This document shows positions 16,823-21,304 of a DNA stretch of 21,304 nt, one piece after another; position 1 is the first letter of the stretch, and the number at the start of each line of letters is the position of its first letter. The position numbers and the translations under genes are program-made. The DNA is from Chara braunii (lineage: Eukaryota; Streptophyta; Charophyceae; Charales; Characeae): contig BFEA01000448.1 of NCBI GenBank assembly GCA_003427395.1, positions 710,448-731,751 of the forward strand, written 5' to 3'. Under the pieces are notes generated by a model, which made no database searches, was not told where the DNA came from, and worked only from the letters and a program-made list of their open reading frames with translations.

Positions 16823-17330
16823 TCATGCCAAAAAATTCTCACTTTTTACTCCTGACCGTCCTCTGCATGGTAGTCGACATCGATACTGTATCGAATGCAA
16901 AATCATGAGCAAATACCCTTGTAAGGGTGTTTGCTCCGACAGCGCATACGCAACCAGTTGCTCGGGTTGAGTAGGAAGATGGTACTTTGTAGACATCCTT
17001 ATTAATTGCGGTCGCACGTTCACAACAAAGCCTCTGACACCTCTCCCATACAATTTTTTTCATGAAAGTAGTCTCTTCGAGCAGTACCTGCTCATTCTTC
17101 CATGCTCCCCCTGCCCTTGGCTTAACCCACCAACGTGGAGATGCTCGCGGGATAGCATTGGCGTCAATGATTACGACGATAAGGAAACCTGCAAAATTTG
17201 GCGCGCCCCCCACTCCCAAAGGACTGTCGAAGTCGGACAAACGCTGATAGTGATAAGCGACGAACATTGCCCGAAAGATGTGCTTTGTCTCCTCTTCGTG
17301 GTCCATGATGGCCAATGCAACTACAACCAC
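16823..17330 (-). pseudogene. Possible PIF/Harbinger-type transposase relic
   Basis: Two overlapping minus-strand frames together resemble the N-terminal half of a PIF/Harbinger (HARBI1-like, DDE_Tnp_4) protein. One frame (from 17330) has RWWVKPRAGGAW at 17100-17135. This resembles the Trp-Trp-Val-Lys-Pro-Arg start seen in plant and algal members, followed by an acidic-aromatic stretch. The other frame (from 17053) has PQLIRMSTKYHLP and QLVAYALS (about 16938-16960), like the conserved R-x-x-x-P and V-A-x-A-L segment after the helix-turn-helix. A frameshift near 17050-17070 would be needed to join them. No DDE catalytic residues are identifiable. The assignment rests on remembered family patterns only. 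A host protein relic or chance is possible. Confidence 0.35.
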
Positions 17331-18578
17331 CGAAACAGCTTCCCCCTGATGCCATCCTATGACGTTCTATTGACGCACACCAGGTCTCATGCTGCCGTGC
17401 TGCAATCTCTCCCAGCCCTTGTGCCGAACTGCAAAGAGTGTCCCTTTGCCACACCAGACGACCTCCAAACTTGCGGCCATGCTACACTACAGGTAGACCA
17501 CCAGGACGACGGCTATGCACGGTGGTGGGAAGGTAGAGCGCTCCACTTTTTTGTGCAGACGAAATTGGATCACAAGCGTGAACCCGGCGAATGTTGTCAG
17601 GCCCGAGCCTGATTATCAACCTCTAAACTCCACGCGGCTTTCTTCCTAAAGCTCGACGTCACCGAACGATCAGATGGTTGTGTGATGTTTAGCGGAAGAC
17701 CGGCGCATGGGGGAGGGGGCCAAGGGGACTTGGTGTGCCTGGAACATCCGTTGAAACCGACAATCAGACCCTCCTAGAGTTCATTCGTCGCTGCACTGCA
17801 CTCTTGGATAACTGGAAAAAAAAAGAGTGCTTCGTGAGCGTGGCGGTCGAGAGTGATGGGCTTGCCACACCACTGTCGAAAACACCATTTTTAGTAGTTT
17901 CTCTTGGCCCCACAACTTGTCGAAATTGGAGACTGAAAGAAATTCCGCAAGTTATCACAGAATGCTTCTCTTCTCCTCCTTCCGAAAGTTGTTGAATCCG
18001 TAGCCTGCTACTCCGATGCTTTCAACAGTCCTCAGTTACGCGGTCGACTTCTCCTCAAACTTTGGTGAGTGGGCGTGAGGCTGGGATGGACTAATGTTTG
18101 TCATACCCTCAAGCGCGTTCCTTTTTTTTCATTTTGCATTCACAAGTGCGTCCATTCTACAGTCACTGTGCTGTGTGTGGCTAAAGAGGGGCAAATTGGC
18201 GAGAGGGCCGCTGTCAAATTTTTCAGCCTTTCGATAGTGGTGTGGTGAGCCCCTGAGTCCAGTGACGACTGAACTTCAGGCCTTTTCAGGACTCTCACAA
18301 CTCGTGAAACACTCCTGAATTGTTTCAAAAGTCATGAATAGTGCAGCCAGACCCATAGTGTAGTGAAAGATAACCGGTGGGAATTGGTCCCTGAATGGGT
18401 CTTGACTCGAACTTGAGTCTGTATTTCAGCAGTTGGTGGGTGTACCGACCGGTTAAGGCCCGTTGGTGGACACGTTATGTTGGTTTTCAATTTATTATTA
18501 TTATTAATTTTTTTTTTTAAATGAAGTTGTAGTTTATATTATGAAAAATTGGAGAGTCGAGGCCGGGAAACCCTCAAC
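17331..18578. other. Unrecognised stretch
   Basis: Plus-strand frames at 17250-17612 and 17735-17995 have no family features. The first is largely antisense to the transposase-like relic. A TTATTATTATTAA plus T11 run lies near 18491-18518. I see no RNA gene or promoter. Confidence 0.4.
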
Positions 18579-18903
18579 ATCTCAACCCGACCAACTACAA
18601 GAGTTGAAACCAAGTTACTCCTACCTATCCTAATACTCTACTAACTATTCTAGCTTATTTCCTAATACACAGACCTATTAATGGTCTGAACCCGACTTAA
18701 ACCACCAGTACATGTGTTCCATTTCCTGATTTAAGAATGAACATGAGGAAAATTTTGTGTTATGAAATGATGAGGAAAAGCTAAACTGGCCGATGCTATC
18801 AGGATAACTCCGGGTGGAATGGTAAGGTCCCTGGCCTTTATGCTATTTTTATTATAAACGGAATCACGATCTTGTTAAAAAAAAAAAAAAAAATCTCAAC
18901 CCG
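18579..18903 (+). mobile_element. Short poly(A)-tailed retroposon with 11-bp target duplication
   Basis: ATCTCAACCCG occurs at 18579-18589 and again at 18893-18903. The second copy directly follows an uninterrupted A run (18877-18893). Between them lie about 300 bases without an ORF. A flanking direct repeat plus a 3' poly(A) is the signature of target-primed retrotransposition by LINE machinery. No pol III A/B boxes are seen near the 5' end, so a 5'-truncated LINE 3' end or a retroposed transcript is more likely than a tRNA-type SINE. Confidence 0.65.
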
Positions 18904-19589
18904 GAATTCATGGGGCCAATAGCCAGTTTAGGCTTTGCAGGAAACCGGGTTTAGTGTCCCATGTAGGGCAACTTCACAAAAATGGAAGAAAATAGCAACT
19001 GGACTAACAAATTTCAAAAGAGGAAACCATTAAGCGAACTAAGCAGTAATCTTGTTATTCCTACTAGGAGCCTTACCCAACTTTGCCTAAAGATCTTACA
19101 TAAAGAGGACAATTCCCAACCTACGCTCAATGACGGAATTCGAAGGAGACAAAAACCTAATGTGAATCATCAAGAACGAACAAGATACCCAATGATCTAA
19201 GGCAAAAAACGAAGTTCGAGCTGGAGATCGAAACCTCGTAACGGGGGGGGTTGGGCGCGGACCGAACCGATGCGCTAATTTTAGCGATATTCCCTGCGGA
19301 AGTTGACGCCTTGCGGCGTTAGCGCCCGGCAGAGCGTAGCGAGTAGGGTTAACACTCATTACGTCCCCCGCCCAACGGTCGAAGGCGTTTCCAGCGATGG
19401 TAGTAGGGCGGGAGAGCCTGTTTACCTATCCGAGTTTCTCGACGGAGCAGTTTTGGTTGGACGAGATATACAAACGATGACTGGAAGAAAACAACGGAGG
19501 CAAGGCTGGTCATCCTCACCGACAATCGGTATTCTCATAGGTGGAAGTTTGGTAATCTCGTTCCCGATGTTGTTAGTCTCTTTCCTCGT
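18904..19589. other. Unassigned stretch before the ORF1-like relic
   Basis: An ATG-started 72-codon frame lies at 18982-19200 and a non-ATG one at 19303-19593. Neither shows a recognisable domain. From 19200 the sequence turns GC-rich (G run at 19242-19250, GACGCC and GGCGTT hairpin near 19302-19318). It may be the leader of the following relic. Confidence 0.35.
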
Positions 19590-20513
19590 GTGATAAGTGT
19601 TGCTGAGAGTACGATTGAGACGATTCCTTCGCCCATGCTACCTTTTAGTAGGAGCCTATTGTTGAGAGGTTTTATTCTGTTAGTTCTAATGGCTACCCTC
19701 GAATCTTCACTGTCTTCACTATCGCCGGAAGACAAACGAAGGATAAAAGAGACTTTGGAGGAGTGTTATTCCAAAGGAATCCTCTCGGACGAGTTTGCCC
19801 CGCAGGTAGTAGAGACGGACTCTGATTTTGTACGAGTGGTAGTCAATAAGGATGTTTTTCAAATTCAAGTTGACTAACTTCGTTAGCATGCGGTCACAAT
19901 CCACTTCGGTGACGATGCGACCTCTGTGCCGGTAAAAGTAAAAAATTGCTTGGTACGGATTTATGAGGAGGGTTGGGCGAGGTCCGGAGTTTTAAACGTG
20001 CCTCCGAAGAGGGGTATTTTTCGTCACGAAGGTCGGAACCTAGTGACCTACGTGGCCAGCTCTGCTAATATAGCCACGTGGATGATGCGGAAGGGTCAGG
20101 ATATCATCGAGCTGGATAGGAAAAAATATACGATATCCTTTCAACCATGGATGAACAAAAATCAGTTGTATGAATGGGACGAGGCGAAGAGTTACAAATA
20201 TTTTTAGATCTGAGTCCTGCAAGTTCTCGTTTCGGTCTTACCCCATCTGAAGGGTGTGGTTACAAAAGCATTTGGCTCAGTGCTGAGTTCATCGGCGTCT
20301 TTCGCAGACCCGGTGTAGGGCCAAACCCCGGTAGACTTTCGAGCCTTAGTCGACCCCACTGCGGGTCCCAATTGGCTCGGCCCGCCCACACTCATGCTCA
20401 GGGCGCAGGCCATTCGTCCCAAGGTCACCCCCACCTAGTGCTTTGAGATGGATGGGGGAGGGCCATCGCACGAGAGAGCTTTGACATTGGGGATGTAGCT
20501 CAACCCTCACGCC
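19590..20513 (+). pseudogene. Possible non-LTR retrotransposon ORF1 (gag-like) relic
   Basis: A single frame (frame 0) keeps protein-like composition for about 300 codons. It is broken by stops at 19875, 19884, 20205, 20211, about 20316 and about 20418. An acidic helical start (LSPEDKRRIKETLEECYSKG, about 19719-19778) comes first. A segment with WMMRKGQDIIELDRKKYTIS and FQPWM (about 20079-20151) follows, then, past the stops, VTKAFGSVL and FADP. This resembles the DUF4283-type region of plant and algal L1-like ORF1 proteins, which bind the element RNA: a basic helix, a beta strand ending in an aromatic-Pro-Trp motif, then an interaction helix. No zinc knuckle or endonuclease/RT is visible downstream. 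The assignment comes from remembered patterns and is tentative. Confidence 0.4.
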
Positions 20514-20660
20514 GGGTGGTAGTCTCGCTGGTCGTTCCGCAACGCTGATTTTTTTAATTTTTTATTATGTTATCAAGCAATTGCTCCTTCCTATACGCAG
20601 GCAATCCAGGGGTTCTTTGAGCGTTTCTCTTCTCTTGTGCGTAGGCTAAGCGTCATCCTT

Positions 20661-20754
20661 AGGCCACGCACCATTTTCCTAAGCATTTTGGCTATATGGC
20701 GTCATCGAGGCCACGCACCATTTCCCTAAGCATTTTGGCTATATGGCGTCATCG
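20661..20754 (+). repeat. 47-bp tandem duplication
   Basis: 20661-20707 and 20708-20754 are adjacent direct copies starting AGGCCACGCACC and ending TATGGCGTCATCG. They differ by one base (TTTTCC versus TTTCCC). The near identity shows a recent duplication or replication slippage. The core word GCGTCATC also occurs just upstream at 20650-20657. Confidence 0.95.
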
Positions 20755-21304
20755 GGGTGCGGTGGGGCCGTCCCCCCCCTCGCCTCTACGCATCCATCGG
20801 ATCTCACAATTTGCTTCCCACCTTATTGAAGTAGGCCCCTTAGTCAGTTCGGGGTCCTCATATGCATGCACACTCAACATCACAATTTCCTTGGTACGAT
20901 TGCACTCTCAATCACACTCCCAAGTCTCAAGTGCAAAAGTCATTTTCATGAATTGGCTCTATGTCAAGGGTCCCATATCCCCTTTGTCCCTCTTCCCTTT
21001 CCCTCTTGGTGCCCAGTTCCTCTCGCTCTTATCCCGCTCAAGGCATTTCTAGCCATTACTCAGCTGCACAATCCCACACAAGCAAGAAGATCCATACAAT
21101 GTCCCCCGTTGGGGGTCAACACATAGCCCTTCCCACATGCCTATTCTTTCCATGCTCTTTGGCTGTGCGTTGTTCCCTTTTTATTGTTCAATCAGCCCAT
21201 CCTCTTCTCATAGTCATACAGTCGGGGAAATGGTTGAGTCAAACTGACCTCTCTCTCAACTTATGCTTCCTTCCGGATCCCGCCTTTCTCCCACTTTTTC
21301 AAAC
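20755..21304. other. Unrecognised stretch to window end
   Basis: Pyrimidine-rich DNA. Two overlapping frames (20696-21052 and 20866-21126) are Ser/Leu/Pro-rich with no recognised family, and they begin inside or next to the tandem duplication. No gene is supported. Confidence 0.4.

Noticed and set aside
17250-17612. Plus-strand 120-codon frame as a host gene
   Set aside because: It lies largely antisense to the transposase-like minus-strand relic and shows no recognisable family.

Overview
The window looks like a repeat-rich, gene-poor piece of a eukaryotic nuclear genome, most likely a land plant or streptophyte alga. Evidence for this: long (AG)n and (GT)n microsatellites, a 9.2-kb Ty3/gypsy-type LTR retrotransposon with a chromodomain-like tail, an initiator-Met-like primer site, and relics of other transposon classes. 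A charophyte such as Chara would fit the style of the repeats, but that is an impression from memory and was not tested. No intact host protein gene, rRNA or clearly functional tRNA is supported.

Layout. 1-470: microsatellites. 480-3553: non-coding or unrecognised sequence, AT-rich around 840-1640, with a palindrome cluster at 743-809. 3554-3897: first part of a repeat unit of about 500 bp, interrupted at 3897. 3898-13125: the LTR retrotransposon. 13126-13283: rest of the interrupted unit. 13588-14098: a second, uninterrupted copy of the unit, which shows the pre-insertion sequence. 14190-15040: microsatellite-bearing degenerate repeats. 15040-16090: unrecognised. 16093-16480: hairpins and two tRNA-like segments. 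16823-17330 (minus strand): possible PIF/Harbinger transposase relic. 18579-18903: short poly(A)-tailed retroposon flanked by an 11-bp direct repeat. 19590-20500: possible non-LTR retrotransposon ORF1 relic. 20661-20754: a perfect-period 47-bp tandem duplication.

The retrotransposon has LTRs of 1457 and 1440 bp (TGT...ACA), a 5-bp target duplication with one mismatch, a primer-binding site, a polypurine tract, a coiled-coil ORF, gag with a CCHC knuckle, then protease, reverse transcriptase, RNase H, integrase and a chromodomain-like segment. The order PR-RT-RH-IN is that of Ty3/gypsy elements. It is dead: pol has several stops and at least three mutational frameshifts, and the first integrase catalytic Asp is replaced by Tyr. 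One frame change looks designed rather than accidental. At the gag-pol junction the canonical slippery heptamer GGGAAAC sits in register directly before the gag stop and leads into the -1 frame where pol lies. A perfect 7-bp hairpin follows 11 nt downstream.
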